A DNA stretch of 64,000 nt from Batillaria attramentaria (GCA_018292915.2 JACVVK020000312.1:537501-601500), one strand, 5' to 3'; shown: positions 51,312-63,205, counted from the stretch's first letter. Numbers and translations are program-made. Notes: generated by a model not told the origin, from the letters alone.

Positions 51312-53467
51312 CCACCCACAGACACAAGACAACCTCCTTTCAACTGCTGTACATATCAGTACAAATCAGTGCGCAGAAGGTACATAAGCTACTAGTCACC
51401 CTACCAGAAAAATAAAATGTATGCTATTAGAGGCAAGAGTCTGAATGCTCGTGGTATAAACAGCTTACATGATTAGTTCTCGTGGTTTACCACGAAAGAA
51501 CCACTTGATGTTTCAAATGTTTGCCGTAGCTATCGAGCCTCCGGCTAACAAATCATGTAAGCTCTATTTACCTTGTCTTCGTAGCTAGTGTAAAACGCAG
51601 GGACGTATGATGCAACTGCAACAGCCAGAACTGCATCCTTCACAGTTTGAAGCGTAGTGTCTGTCAGCTCCGTGATGCCTCCAAAGAAACGACTTGATTC
51701 TTCAAGCTGTTTAGTCACCTCCCTTCGAAGTTCATCAACATTTAGGTTTTCCCAGGTCAAGGTGCACGGCAATACAATAATATCCAGGTTGCAAAAGTCA
51801 TGAAGGCGCCATGTTAGCAGACGGGCCACTTCAACAGTAAAAAGCTCAACATCCTCTCGATATGATTTGTCCATGTCTTCAGGGCTGGAACGGCTCCTGT
51901 CTTTGGGACTGGGCTTCTCCACATCTTCAGGGTCCGACCTGTTCACATCGTCGTGATCTCTCTTGTACAAGTCTTTAGGATCTGTGCTATCCAAATCTTC
52001 AGGATCTGGGCTGCCCAAGTCTTCAGGATCTGACCTGGCCACGACGTCAAAATGGAATTTCTCCACATCCTTCGGACGCGGACTTTCCCCATCTTTAGAA
52101 TCCACATCCTCGGAATCTGATCTGCCCACGTCTTCAGAAACGGGCTTGTCAACACTTTCAATGTTGGGCTTGCATTCGTCAAACACTGTCAGGACTACAG
52201 GTGTCAAATCTTGTGCAATGAGGAACACTTGGACAGTTGAGCTCGGCAGATGGCTTGTCATCGGAAGATTGAGGTCAACAGGCAGACTGTCGGAAACCCA
52301 TAGATATGCAGGTCTGTTTTCAACATACCCTCGAAGGACCTCCATGACACTCACGCATTTCAGAGATTTTATTCCTTTGCTCCCTTTCTGTGTTTTCACA
52401 GGCTGCTCTGGGTCTTGTTCCAGTTTATAGCAATAGTCGGTGGTCTTCGAAAGCTCATTATGGAGAGACTGCCGCGGACGACCTGAATAATAATAAAAAA
52501 TAGACACCTTTGATGACAACTTTGTTCTCGATTTGATTAAAGATACATGATGCAGGTCTTTTAAGCTCATAGACCGACCTACGCATGACACCATATAGAC
52601 GTTTGCAAAAAAAAAAAAAAAAAAAATAATCGGGATGTCGTTTCTAGGATATGAGCCAAACCGTCAGCCAAAACATGCGACTGTCGCCCACTTCACCTGC
52701 AAGTGAAGTGACGCGTTTGTACGAAACGGACTATAGGCCAAGTGGCCGTCTCATTGCAACTAGTGGTCGCTGGGGACAAGTTGCAAAACCTTAAAATACA
52801 CTTTGGGAGGACCACAATAATGGCAGCATCTGCGCGTAACACGTTTTTGACACTGTGGGAATTGCTCGTCCTGCGAGGTACCGCTTTTATTGATTCATTC
52901 TAATTGATACAAGTGATCGAGTGAATAATCGACTAACATACTTTATTTCCTACAAAGAATACGACAAATCACTTTGGTTTAAATAGATTCATTTGCACTG
53001 GAGAAAGTACAGAAAAAACAGTTTGAGCATAAACAAGACGTACTTATGACATGCTCAATAAAAAAAATTCCATTAAAGCAACCTTTGCAACGGTGGTTTA
53101 CGAATTATGAAATCACTTTGAACCTGTTTAGTGAAAAGATGCAAAAGAAACACACGATATTTGAAATGATATGAACTGGATGAAAGAGTGTAAAGAACAA
53201 TGTACATGTTATTCTTTTCGTTGGTAGTAATGGCAACAGACTTACGTTTTCCTTCATCTTTGTTTTCTTTTCCCTGGTTGAGCTTGTATACAGGAGTATT
53301 GAAGAAAGGTGAAGCTCCAGACAAACCCACAATGTCGTTGTAGTCTTCAAGGTTACCTGAAAAAAAAATGAAAAAATGAATTCTCGTCATCAGGTATCTT
53401 ATTCAGCTTTCATACAATCATGTCTGTAAACTGCAGTTGCCAAGCGGGAGGTTTCTCAAACTTGACC

Positions 53468-53503
<36 letters not shown>

Positions 53504-53587
53504 ACTTACATTTTGTTAGTTATTCAGCCTTCATACAATCATGTCTGTAAATGGCAATTGTCAAGCAGCAGGTATGAAAACATGACC

Positions 53588-53629
<42 letters not shown>

Positions 53630-53921
53630 ATTTTGATTTTCTATTTACATCAGTAAATTCAGTATTGTATGAGTGGTTTGTGTTTACAAAGGTCGCACGT
53701 GTTTGTGAATGCGTGTGGACCTGATGGACGATTTTCTCTATGGTTTTGTTTCTTGTAGTTTAGTGCCTAATTTTCTGTGTTTAATTTTGTTCTTTTATAT
53801 TTTGCTCCATTTTTCCCCCTTAGTCTCTGTAGTATTAGCAACGGCAAGTTTGCAAACTGGCGAATTTCTGTCAAAGCTTTTACCGTTGATAAATAAAGTT
53901 TCATCATCAGCATCAGCATCA

Positions 53922-53967
<46 letters not shown>

Positions 53968-55310
53968 TTACATTTTGAAAGTTTGTCGATAGTTTCCTGC
54001 AGCGGGGGGCTGTATTGCTAAGTGCTGTCCCTGAAATAATACAGTTCTTACATACTATCATTACGAGCCACATGAACTAACATCTTGATCAGAGCCCATT
54101 TTAAGTTGCTCAGTGTTCAAGATCCTCAATGTGATATCAGTAAATAGGGATGGATATAAATTATTAGACCATGTCAAAAGCACTAAAACAACGAATAACC
54201 CTTACCCAGCGAGACGGCAAATGTTCAGAGTTCGCACCTGCAAGTGGAATAAATCAGTTTCTGAGCGACAGAATCATGGACCGAATGCTGTAAATGATTT
54301 CATAAAAAAGGGGAGGGGGCAGGGATTTTAAACAACAAAAAAAAAGTAAAAATAAACAAAAATGAATGAAATAAATCCTCACGACGGTACCTTTTCCATG
54401 TACCTTATTCTTTACCTTTTCTCTGCACAATATGTGAGATATCACGATTAACACACATGCAATAATAGGTCTTACCATTCTGCTTCGCCCTTCCTCGGTT
54501 TTGTAAGCTGACTCGGGCAAAGATCCACTAGATGAAGACGCTGGCAGAAAAACATGTATTTGGTGAGTGTCACATACTAAACAAAGCAACAACAACAACA
54601 ACAACAACAACTATGGATGGCATGATAAACACATTTTCACGGTACACTAATACACTGGAAAAATGGCGCTTATGGGAACATGTTTTCCTCAACAACAACA
54701 ACGACAACATCAAAAACACTTATATATACTTTTATAACGTTTGGAAATGGGTGGGTTGGGGTAGCTGTGGGGGGGGGGGGGGGGGGGGAGACTAAGAGCG
54801 TGTGTGTGCAAGTAGAGGTGAGGGGGTGAGTGAGTCGACATAATTTTGGGAAAAATGGAAAGAACTGTAGTGAATAGTGTCAAGAGAATTTGTAAATATT
54901 AAATGCAGACAATGGTTGAATATCATATACACAAAGCTACTTATCTGGGAGTCGGTGATTTTGCAAGAGGGGTCTTTATAATTTTAGGCGTCTCTCTTTC
55001 CAAATGCTGTGTATACCGCTTGGCATTTTAGGATTCTCTGGCAAATCGTGAATCATCGTTCTCCTTTGCACTTTAACTAGTAAATTTCACGAAGCGCGAA
55101 AATAATACCTTCTGATGCTTTAGGTGAATTCTGCATGTCGGATGCTGATGGTGATACCTGTACACTTGTTTGCTCATTATGTGAATGCACAAACTCGCTC
55201 CCTGTTCCTTGTGTAGCACTTGCAAGTAGTTCCGCGTCATCAGAACCTGCTGTACGTGGCTTCTTACTATTGGTGCCCGTGGGCGGTGATGATGCCTGAC
55301 GACGTGACAT
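44459..55310 (-). CDS. Large ankyrin-like alpha-solenoid protein with C-terminal SOCS box (multi-exon)
   Basis: Exons on the minus strand: 55310-55109, 53356-53246, 52482-51572, 50411-50200, 50024-49843 and 48720-44459. All junctions are GT-AG and the phases close to 5880 nt, or 1959 residues. Candidate extra exons 54540-54476 and 54030-53972 do not fit in phase together. The N-terminus is polar and low complexity. Exon 52482-51572 has an acidic S/D-P-E-D repeat. The last exon (1418 codons from its first ATG) opens with 57-58-residue repeats carrying ILPYC-DDQL and a W-x-x-V core (tryptophans at 6, 77, 135, 193, 250, 354 and 523). It continues with shorter W-x-x-V repeats, then recognisable ankyrin repeats (about 1010-1075 and 1180-1225). 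Near the end SLKSACRLVI (about 1332) fits an elongin BC box and LPLTSELKRYVLF (about 1384) a CUL5-box-like motif, separated by an insertion. ASB-type proteins use this arrangement to recruit CUL5 ubiquitin ligase; the substrate here is unknown. Confidence 0.75.
45300..45440 (-). repeat. In-frame 54-57-bp coding minisatellite in the SOCS-box gene
   Basis: Three units encode variants of KMCEENAGLQ (about residues 1092-1138 of the last exon). They lie between the ankyrin repeats and would lengthen a loop or helix pair. Confidence 0.85.
49083..49126. repeat. (CT)n microsatellite in the last intron of the SOCS-box gene
   Basis: A C-run and (CA)n at 48985-49018 lie close by. Confidence 0.95.
49205..49740 (-). 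mobile_element. 5'-truncated LINE in the last intron of the SOCS-box gene
   Basis: The minus strand carries a decayed LINE C-terminus (a VPYVKTKTFGQRS-like segment) and a 3' UTR running into AATAATATT repeats near 49215. A (CA)n tract interrupts it at 49400-49434. Confidence 0.65.
51045..51125 (-). mobile_element. LINE 3' tail with (TTGAA)n
   Basis: Nine or so TTCAA repeats followed by AATACTTTATTTATCCC and a TTTCGGGCAATT block. The same end occurs at 56042-56105 and, on the plus strand, near 19240-19290. Confidence 0.65.
51260..51308. repeat. (CA)n microsatellite
   Basis: Preceded by a tandem pair of CTACTAAAATATAAGATATA at 51200-51260. Confidence 0.95.
53390..53640. repeat. Tandem duplicate of about 125 bp with (CT)n tracts
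   Basis: CATACAATCATGTCTGTAAA to TTGACCACAGTC(TC)n occurs twice (about 53411 and 53532). A third (TC)n tract with TTACTTACATTTTG lies at 53923-53976 next to a candidate splice donor. Confidence 0.85.
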
Positions 55311-56041
55311 TGTCTAGACAGAGATGGCATATTCTCTAGAAGCTGTTTATCTGGGTCAAGTAGAGTTTACAAAAATAAAATAACAATCTACAATTAGTAA
55401 AATTAACTTGAATAGTTTCCTTAACTCAGTAATCTCATTTATATGAACCACGTAAGAATGTACACACGTGCAGGTGCAATTCACGACACAAATGATACAT
55501 CCTTGTTCCGCCACTGTCCTGGATTTCGCATGAACGCTATGTAAATGTCACAAACATTCATTCATTTCAATAACCTCCAGCTGAAATCACTCTACAGCCT
55601 ACTCGGAGAAATTTAATTTGGGTTAGTCCAAACCACTCGGATGCATCATTTACAGAACTAGATGTTTCGTGTAGCGAACAACATTTCAATGAAAACCATA
55701 AAAATCTGTTCATCTGTTCACCACGATAATCAGATAAGCGTGAACAGGCGAGTCTTACGTTAAGACAAGACCAGCAAACACCTTCTTTGAGGCACTTGTA
55801 TAATTTTATAACTTATTGTAACAGATGTTTTGGTCGTGTTTAGTTTGCTTTTTAATAAGTCCTTTCCTGTTTTTAAAACCCCAGTTTTAAATATACGTGC
55901 AAGTTTCCGTGTGTCTTCAACGACAGTTTGAAAACGACAATAGTTTTGGTCATAGCTTGCATTTTTTTTTTGTCCGTTTACTATCACTGTGTTCACTATG
56001 TTTGCCTTAATACAGCTACGTGTACCTGCAGTTGTACATTT

Positions 56042-56105
56042 AAAGTCAAAGTCAAAGTCAAAAATACTTTATTTATCCGCGTAGGGCAATTCATGCGGGC
56101 GAGCA
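56042..56105 (-). mobile_element. LINE 3' tail with (TTTGAC)n
   Basis: AAAGTC repeats followed by AATACTTTATTTATCCGC and GTAGGGCAATTCATG, the same 3' end type as 51045-51125. Confidence 0.65.
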
Positions 56106-56150
56106 TAAGACACATAAAGAAGTTAAGATCACTAAATTCATATAATTGTA

Positions 56151-56263
<113 letters not shown>

Positions 56264-57289
56264 CCTGCACTTGGTGACTAACCGGAGAATTATAAGCATG
56301 AGGAAAAAAAAATCACAGACAAGTATCACAAGCATCACAGAAGCGGTAACAGCAGCTTATTAAATACATCACAGTAATTATGGCACTCAGTGCTTCTCGT
56401 TGAGAAGGGATATTGCAGTAAACAAATATACATGCGTAATACATACATGTACTTACAATATTTCTGGCAACTAAAACCCAGAGAAACAAACGTACCTGTT
56501 AAATCGACAGTTCGTCAGTGTAGAATATATTATGCTGCCTAGAGTTGTTGATATGTGATGAAAACGACTGGAACTGATTATCTTACAACCACACACACAC
56601 ACGTTGAATCCTCAGCGGCCCTGAATCCATGACTTTCGGCTGACACGCCACAAAAAAAACACCAAAAAACAACAGCAACAAACCAGTCACAGATTTTGAC
56701 GTCAGGTAACCATGCTTATAATGTGGAAACAATAACAGTTACTCTATCGCTTCCACTTCTAAGCAAACATGGAGCAAAGTTCATAGTGTTCTCCAGAAAC
56801 CCGAACTTGAGTGGTGTGCCGAGCCAGGCGTCATTACAGGGAAAAACAAACACACTTTATCAGCTTGCTGTCCAAGTAGAGCTTTCTGGAAAAGACACTT
56901 AACACCGACCTAAATGTGAGTGACGCCTGATCATATCACTTTACAATAATCACAGCAAGTCGGTCTTCTCAGCAGCAACTGTCCTTTCAAAAGATCAGTT
57001 TTACGTTGTGGTGATCTGCGCCGTTCTTCTCCGCTCGATACAAAACCAGTGTACAAACATTCCTTCACTTGATAACAACCAACACCGCCAACTAAAAGGA
57101 CGGATATTTACAGCTTGTGCAAATAGCGTCGCGAGCCACCATGTTTTACTACACGCAGCTGTAAAAAAAAGGGTTTCAGGTTGAAAACGACGGACTGGAA
57201 TAAGACTTTGGATCGTAGTTTAGTTTCCTTCACCCCCCCCCCCCCCTCCAAACACACACACACACCATTTTCCCCCTCCCCCAACACAC

Positions 57290-57292
57290 ACA

Positions 57293-57329
<37 letters not shown>

Positions 57330-57338
57330 GCGCGCGCA
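57290..57338. repeat. (CA)n(CG)n microsatellite
   Basis: Preceded by poly(C) and CACA-rich sequence from 57232. Confidence 0.95.
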
Positions 57339-57837
57339 TGTGTAGTGTGTGCGTTGATCTGAATCCAAGTCCATATCCAAAAACTATGCTTTCAGTGTAG
57401 CTCCGCCCATCGATCTGTTGACAACCCGCTCTAGGGCAAAACGGCTAGGCTCTTTAGCCTTCCAAATATTACACTGCAAAACCCCTGTACGGCACACTAA
57501 TTCCTCCAAAAAAGAAATCGTATGATCGGAAAAACTGCAGCTTGAAACAAGAGTCGTAGTAGCGGAATGATCACTATCTTGATGACTGTGCGGTAAGTAC
57601 AGACGTGTAATATGATTCAGGTCGTGATCTATGGCCCAGTGGAGGCAGTCAGAACAAAACTTCCTTGTACGTATACAACACTGGGGTGTTCGGGTTACAT
57701 TTTACTGGTAAGACTGACACTGTCAGCAACTCGTATAATATTGCACTCACCTTGCGTTGAAGGCCACACAGCGATAGAAAGGAAGGCTATCTTTCTGTTA
57801 ACTCTACGCTTTGGTTGTTGTCTGCTTTGCGGAATAA

Positions 57838-57950
57838 ATGTCCTTTTCCACCACGTAAGGGTGGTGTTAAAGACGGGTAAGTGATGTAAAACTTAGCCAG
57901 CGCAGATATTTAGTTCCAAGCCGGTCTACCTTTTTATCTGTCACATAGCC
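57838..57950 (-). mobile_element. SINE family A, degenerate fragment
   Basis: The tail block (TCCTTTTCCACCACGTAAGG) and a diverged body are recognisable; box B is decayed. Confidence 0.65.
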
Positions 57951-58310
57951 AGCAGGCAGACCGTACAGAGTCGTGATCGCTCAAAGGGTATAATTATTAT
58001 CTTCTTTATGGTGGTTTCGCGTGTGACATTTTTAAAAATGCCGATTAAAGACATTGTCATGTGAAGAAAGACACAGGCTGGCCTAATAAGAATAATAATG
58101 ATAACAATTATGACGATGACGATAACAATGATGATATTAATGATGATGATGACGACGAATCTCCAAAAAGTATAGCCGGAATGCTAGAACGCTTGGCGTT
58201 TAATGCTGGACCGTGAGCTTGAGTCGCGACGGGAAGAGGTAAAAGCTGGTTGTTGTTGTTGTCGTTGCTGTTTTGTTTTTCTTTGATCCGTCTTTTGTAT
58301 GATCTTTTTG

Positions 58311-58425
58311 CAAAGGAAAGGATAACGATAACGATAACGATCCTTCATTTTACAACGGAAGAAGTTATAGGCATACAAAGACCATTTTCAAACTTGCCGT
58401 TGCAACACTACCATAAAAAAAGAAA
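58311..58425 (-). mobile_element. LINE 3'-end fragment related to the element at 60013
   Basis: A CGATAA hexamer array (58323-58341) followed by CCTTCATTTTACAACGG and AAACTTGCCGTTGCAACAC matches the 3' UTR near 60044-60110. Confidence 0.7.
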
Positions 58426-58489
58426 AATTCAAAAGAAGAATACGAAGAGAAGGGGAAAAAAATATCTAAGAACAGGAAATCATACATAA

Positions 58490-58491
<2 letters not shown>

Positions 58492-58557
<66 letters not shown>
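58492..58557. repeat. (CT)n(CA)n microsatellite
   Basis: About 65 bp. Confidence 0.97.
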
Positions 58558-58559
<2 letters not shown>

Positions 58560-58673
58560 ATGTCATATGATTATACCTGTGTGGCTTGTTATGTTGTGTT
58601 TTCTTGTACTGTGTACCATGGTAACACTCCAAACCCTCAATGTTCAATGGTATCATACACCAGGGCCCGTATG

Positions 58674-58940
58674 TAATAGTCGAGGTTAGGGCTTTTAGCC
58701 CTGGGTTAGAGTCTAACCTCGAACTAAACTAGCTCTAGGGTTAAATTTTCGGCGTTTTTGATTTTTAAATCAAGAAGCCGGACCAGTCCAGCAAGGTGCC
58801 TAAGCCGTTGCAGGATTTTTTTCTTTTCCTTTCTTCGCTTTCTTTTTTATATATAATTTTGCTTTTGGGTTTCTTTTGTCCTAGTCTGGGTTAGGCCCGT
58901 AGCCGTGGGTTTAATTAACCTACACTTTTACATACGGGTT
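58674..58940. mobile_element. Inverted-repeat (MITE-like) element, family 1
   Basis: Starts GGCCCGTATGTAATAGTCGAGG and ends ACTTTTACATACGGG. It is the best-preserved copy of the internal GGTTAGGGCTTTTAGCCCTGG hairpin core seen in parts of the others. Confidence 0.85.
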
Positions 58941-59261
58941 CAGTTCTGCTAGTACTGATGTTTGTTCCAGCACGAGAAACCATTGACTGAAAGCATGGTG
59001 TGAAGTTGCAATTATATTTTGTTCTTTTTCATGTTCACGTTAGTGCGAATAGAATTCGTAATGCTTAATTTTACTTTTTTCGGTATAACTGTTTGTTTCA
59101 TTACACGGAATATCCAAACGTTCATTCTTGTTCTTATTTTATTTTTTTAATTTCTGTTTTTGGGACATATACTATACATGCCACAAACATTTATGGACAA
59201 CAGACCTACATAGATGGACATATCATATTACTCTAAAGAATATCATGTAGAACAAACATAT

Positions 59262-59264
<3 letters not shown>

Positions 59265-59313
<49 letters not shown>
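59265..59313. repeat. (CA)n microsatellite
   Basis: About 48 bp. Confidence 0.97.
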
Positions 59314-59318
<5 letters not shown>

Positions 59319-59680
59319 ATCCAAATAGCAATCCAAATAGTGATAACAATAACAGTGTAAAGAAGGGATAATTAATAGAGACAAATAATCAACAAAGCAC
59401 ACACTCACAACACACACAAACATTCCATCTGAGTAGTATCTGCACATCACGGACAATCATTATAATCATCAAGGGAAACAACTTGCTTTGTACTTATACA
59501 GATGCAGTTCTTATTTTATTTATAGTAATTGATTTAAAATAATACTTTTCCAGAAAGTAAATGAATAGACAGGCGAACAATCAGTGAGGAATCCTGACCA
59601 TTGTTTTGTCTTGTCGACGCCTAGTTCCGCTATTACGAATTTGGGGTTTTATCCTGATCACATTTCTAATTATTTTAGGA

Positions 59681-59859
59681 TCTGGAAATCATGTCCCATG
59701 GCCACCGACCTTCTCCGTACCCGAAACACAAACCAGACAGAAGTGAAAATAACAACAGATGGAGACAAAGAGACAGGCAACATCAACGTGGCTGGAGCGA
59801 ACAAAGACAGTCATTTGGATCACCGACTTCTATGAGATATGACGATCGTGGAGACAGAG
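59681..59859 (+). CDS. Possible isolated exon, Arg/Gln-rich
   Basis: An ATTATTTTAG acceptor precedes 59681 and a GACAGAG|GTATTG donor follows 59859. The frame from an internal ATG (59691) encodes a polar stretch rich in Arg, Gln, Asp and His (NNNRWRQRDRQHQRGW), like low-complexity parts of RNA-binding proteins or LINE ORF1 products. No partner exon was found in the window. It may be chance. Confidence 0.25.
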
Positions 59860-60012
59860 GTATTGTTGTCTACACACAATTGTCATACTGTCTTCCATGG
59901 ACAAAGGCCTAGTCAACATGGACAAATAAGGGATGGACTGTTATTGCCATCCTCAACCCCAACCCCAACCCCACCGCTACCTGCTAACTAGTGTGTCTTT
60001 GGCTGACACCGA

Positions 60013-63000
60013 AAGACAATGACAATGACAATGACAATGACAATCCTTTATTTCACAACGGTAGAAGATTTTGGCCAAAGGGCCAGTTTACAACCTTGCC
60101 GTTGCTAGACTACAGTATAAGACTAAAAGCTTAGGAGCATACACATTACAGACACTCAAAAATGAAATACAAGAAGGCGGAGAATAAGCATGATAGTTAA
60201 AATAGATGGCAGGGATAACCAAGAAAACAGAAATGATTAAAGTTAATGCAAACTAACATGATTATGTAAATATGTACATGTTGGGTGTTAGTAAATTACT
60301 ACGGTAATAATGCTTAGTGAAGACTGGTTTCTAAGTACGTGTGGACGAAACTGGCTTTCCAGCTCTATTGAACTGAACGAAAAAAGTTAAAAAGCCGCTT
60401 CTTAAAGGTATAAAGTGAAGGGGATGATCTCACATGGAGAGGCAGCGAATTCCAAAGATCGGGACCAGAAAAGGATAGACTGGATTTGTACTTGTCAATC
60501 CTGGGGCGGGGGATTTTAAACTGATTGTGGGACCTGGAATAAAGGGATTCTTTTTGTGAAAACAAGGAGCAAAGATATGGCGGAAGAGTGTGCTTCCAAG
60601 CCTTGTACATTGTTAAACCTTTATTAAACTGAAACTGCTGTTTTAGTGGTAGCATCTCTAATTTTTTAAGTTTTTGGTCCGTTGACAAGAGGGGATCAGG
60701 AAGGATTAATTTCGCTGCCCTTCGGTGTAAGGAATTCAACCTCTTCGTGTGGACTTCCCCTGAACCATCCCACACGGTAGATGCGTAGTCCAAGTGAGAC
60801 TTTATATGCGCATTATAGAACATTTTGCGGGCATCAACATCGACCATATACCTTAGTTTGGACAACATGTAGAGGTTACGAGAGACAGTCTTACAGACAT
60901 TGTCTATATGACTTTGCCATTTGAGCTGGTTGTCTATCGTAATCCCTAGTAGGCGATGTTGGGTAACCTGCTGAATGTCGCGGTCACTGAAGGACAAGCT
61001 GAGAGACAAGGGGCGGAGCTGATGTTTTTGGCGTGTGGTTATGACCATTGATTCAGTTTTATTTGGGTTTAGAATCATGTGATTACTATCACACCAGTCA
61101 GACACTTCGTCCAGACTCTGCTGCAGTCGTGCACTGATGTTGTTAAGTTCTGTGTCAGGAGTGTGGATGGTTGTATCATCTGCGAACATGTCACATGTGA
61201 CTTCGGTGTGAGTTATATGGAGAGGTAAATCATTGATAAATAAACAAAACAGAAGTGGGCCGAGCACAGAGCCCTGAGGCACGCCGTGTTTCACCAAACC
61301 AAGGGAAGAAAAAGAACCATTTAACAGAACCTTCTGATTCCTATCAGACAGGTAAGATTTGAAAAAAGACGTTGTTTCTGAGTTCGGCAAATAACATTTT
61401 AATTTTTCCAGCAGAATGTTATGGTTGACTAGGTCAAATGCTTTCTTGAAATCTAAAAATACCACACCTGTTACTTTTGACTCGTTCACAGAAGACAACC
61501 AAGTGTCTACTAATCGTGACAGAGCTGTGGGGCAGGAATGTTGCGGACGAAAGCCTGACTGGAGTGAATAGAGAAGACTGCGGCTCTCCAAGTAGTTAAG
61601 GAGATGTTTGTGCACATGCCTCTCAAGTGGCTTTGAAAGAGCGGAGAGTAGGGAAATTGGTCTGTAATTGTTTACATCAGTTAAATCCTTTGATTTGGGC
61701 AATGGTATGACTTTAGCATGTTTGAACGCAGATGGGAAAGTGTGGTTGTGAATGCAAAGATTATAAATATAAGTTAGGGAATCAACAATGTAAGGTAGGG
61801 AAAGCTTGAGCAACTTCGGGCTTATGTTATCAGGTCCTGATGATTTTTTGCTTCGCATTGAAGTGATCAAGTTTCCCACTTCGTGTACCGCCAGAGGCGG
61901 AATCACAAATGGTTCAGAGCCCACTGTTTTTGTTTCACAAAATGCCCGCAAGGCATCAGGACAAGTATACTGACCACTATCACCACAAGAGTTAGCGAGA
62001 GACTCAGCGACTGAGAGGAAATGATTGTTAAAGGTGTTTGCATTGAGATTAGGTGGAATATTGGGTGACTGTTTATTGTTTCCTCTAGTAACGACTGATA
62101 AGGCTCGCCAGAGTGATGCTGTGTCTTTGTCATTTTTAATCATTTGTTCACAGAGATCTCTCTGAGCCCGCCTGACCATAGTCTTTACGCGGTTTCTCTG
62201 TTGCTTAAATTCGCTGAAGCGTTTCTGTGCACGCAGCTCGTCCCGGAGTGCCATTGCTTGAACTATTTCCTGAGTTAACCAAGGGGGCATAGTATGATGT
62301 TTAACCCGTTTTTGTCGGAGTGGTGCGTGTTTATTTAGGACAGAAGTATACAGCTCGTACCAAAGTGTCAAGGCAGCTTCTGGGTCGCTTTCATTGAATA
62401 CGTCGGTGAAGGGTGTGTGATACAGATCAAAGAGGAACGCAGCCTCATTGAAGTGTTTTAAACACCTGTAGTTAATAGTCGTGTGACCATGCTTATTTTT
62501 GGCTGGAATTTTAAACCGCCAGGAGCAGACAACTGGATAGTGGTCGCTTATACTGAAGGTGGGAACACAGACATCTGATACCAAGTGGGGGCGATTTGTA
62601 TAGATATGATCAATGAGTGTTGAGGAGGACGGTGTTATTCTGGTAGGAGTTGTTACAAGTTGCTGAAGGCCGACCAGTGAGCTAGTGCATTCCCAGGCAG
62701 GATATGATTTTAGAAGATTAATATTAAAGTCTCCCAAGAGAAGGACGTCACTATTGGGTAAGCCAATATTTTCGACTGCGGACAGAAAATCGTCGTACCA
62801 CTCAAAGGTAGAATTAGGGTTACGATAGACAAATCCAAGGAAGAAAGGCCGAGTCTTGGTGTCCCTAACTTCAAGCCACAGGCATTCAACTTTGGGGATT
62901 TCAAGGTCCTTGCGCCGGCGGACTAAGTGCTGGATGGAGTTGTGAACATACACTGCAATGCCCGTTTTACCAGGGGTGTCGGGGTCGCGACGAAGAACAG

Positions 63001-63205
63001 AAAAAATTTGAATACGTATCGCATCGTCACTAATGGAATCGTTAAGACGTGTCTCACTTAGACCAAACAGGTGGAATGGTTCAGAGTTGTTAAGATAAGC
63101 ACAAAGGTCGTTTACCTTGTTGGATAAATGATATACGTTAAGGTGCCCAATCTTTAACTGAGTTTGTCGTCGAACACTTGACATATTTACTATGTTAATG
63201 AACAA
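60013..63205 (-). mobile_element. Non-LTR retrotransposon with hexanucleotide 3' tail
   Basis: The element comprises the intact ORF2 plus a 3' UTR of about 320 bp, ending on the minus strand in five TTGTCA-type hexamers (60015-60044). A tail made of short tandem repeats rather than poly(A) is typical of CR1/L2-like LINEs. The 5' boundary is not defined and could lie upstream of 63205. A shorter relative of the same 3' end is at 58311-58425. Confidence 0.85.
60365..63205 (-). CDS. LINE ORF2: endonuclease and reverse transcriptase, 946 aa, intact
   Basis: One uninterrupted ORF carries an apurinic-type endonuclease followed by a reverse transcriptase. Endonuclease residues seen: SETRL (50-54), GDFN (158-161) and SDH (220-222). 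RT landmarks: SSGPD (455-459), NNYRPISLL (512-520), FLDFKKAFD with the catalytic Asp (583-591), GVPQGSVLG (641-649) and FADD (674-677). The end has the tail typical of CR1/L2/Jockey-group elements (a DLWNSLPL-type block). All catalytic residues I can identify are present, so the protein may be active. No ORF1 is visible upstream within the window. Clade is not determined beyond the CR1/L2/Jockey assemblage. Confidence 0.93.
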   Translation of the reverse strand: MFINIVNMSSVRRQTQLKIGHLNVYHLSNKVNDLCAYLNNSEPFHLFGLSETRLNDSISDDAIRIQIFSVLRRDPDTPGKTGIAVYVHNSIQHLVRRRKDLEIPKVECLWLEVRDTKTRPFFLGFVYRNPNSTFEWYDDFLSAVENIGLPNSDVLLLGDFNINLLKSYPAWECTSSLVGLQQLVTTPTRITPSSSTLIDHIYTNRPHLVSDVCVPTFSISDHYPVVCSWRFKIPAKNKHGHTTINYRCLKHFNEAAFLFDLYHTPFTDVFNESDPEAALTLWYELYTSVLNKHAPLRQKRVKHHTMPPWLTQEIVQAMALRDELRAQKRFSEFKQQRNRVKTMVRRAQRDLCEQMIKNDKDTASLWRALSVVTRGNNKQSPNIPPNLNANTFNNHFLSVAESLANSCGDSGQYTCPDALRAFCETKTVGSEPFVIPPLAVHEVGNLITSMRSKKSSGPDNISPKLLKLSLPYIVDSLTYIYNLCIHNHTFPSAFKHAKVIPLPKSKDLTDVNNYRPISLLSALSKPLERHVHKHLLNYLESRSLLYSLQSGFRPQHSCPTALSRLVDTWLSSVNESKVTGVVFLDFKKAFDLVNHNILLEKLKCYLPNSETTSFFKSYLSDRNQKVLLNGSFSSLGLVKHGVPQGSVLGPLLFCLFINDLPLHITHTEVTCDMFADDTTIHTPDTELNNISARLQQSLDEVSDWCDSNHMILNPNKTESMVITTRQKHQLRPLSLSLSFSDRDIQQVTQHRLLGITIDNQLKWQSHIDNVCKTVSRNLYMLSKLRYMVDVDARKMFYNAHIKSHLDYASTVWDGSGEVHTKRLNSLHRRAAKLILPDPLLSTDQKLKKLEMLPLKQQFQFNKGLTMYKAWKHTLPPYLCSLFSQKESLYSRSHNQFKIPRPRIDKYKSSLSFSGPDLWNSLPLHVRSSPSLYTFKKRLFNFFRSVQ

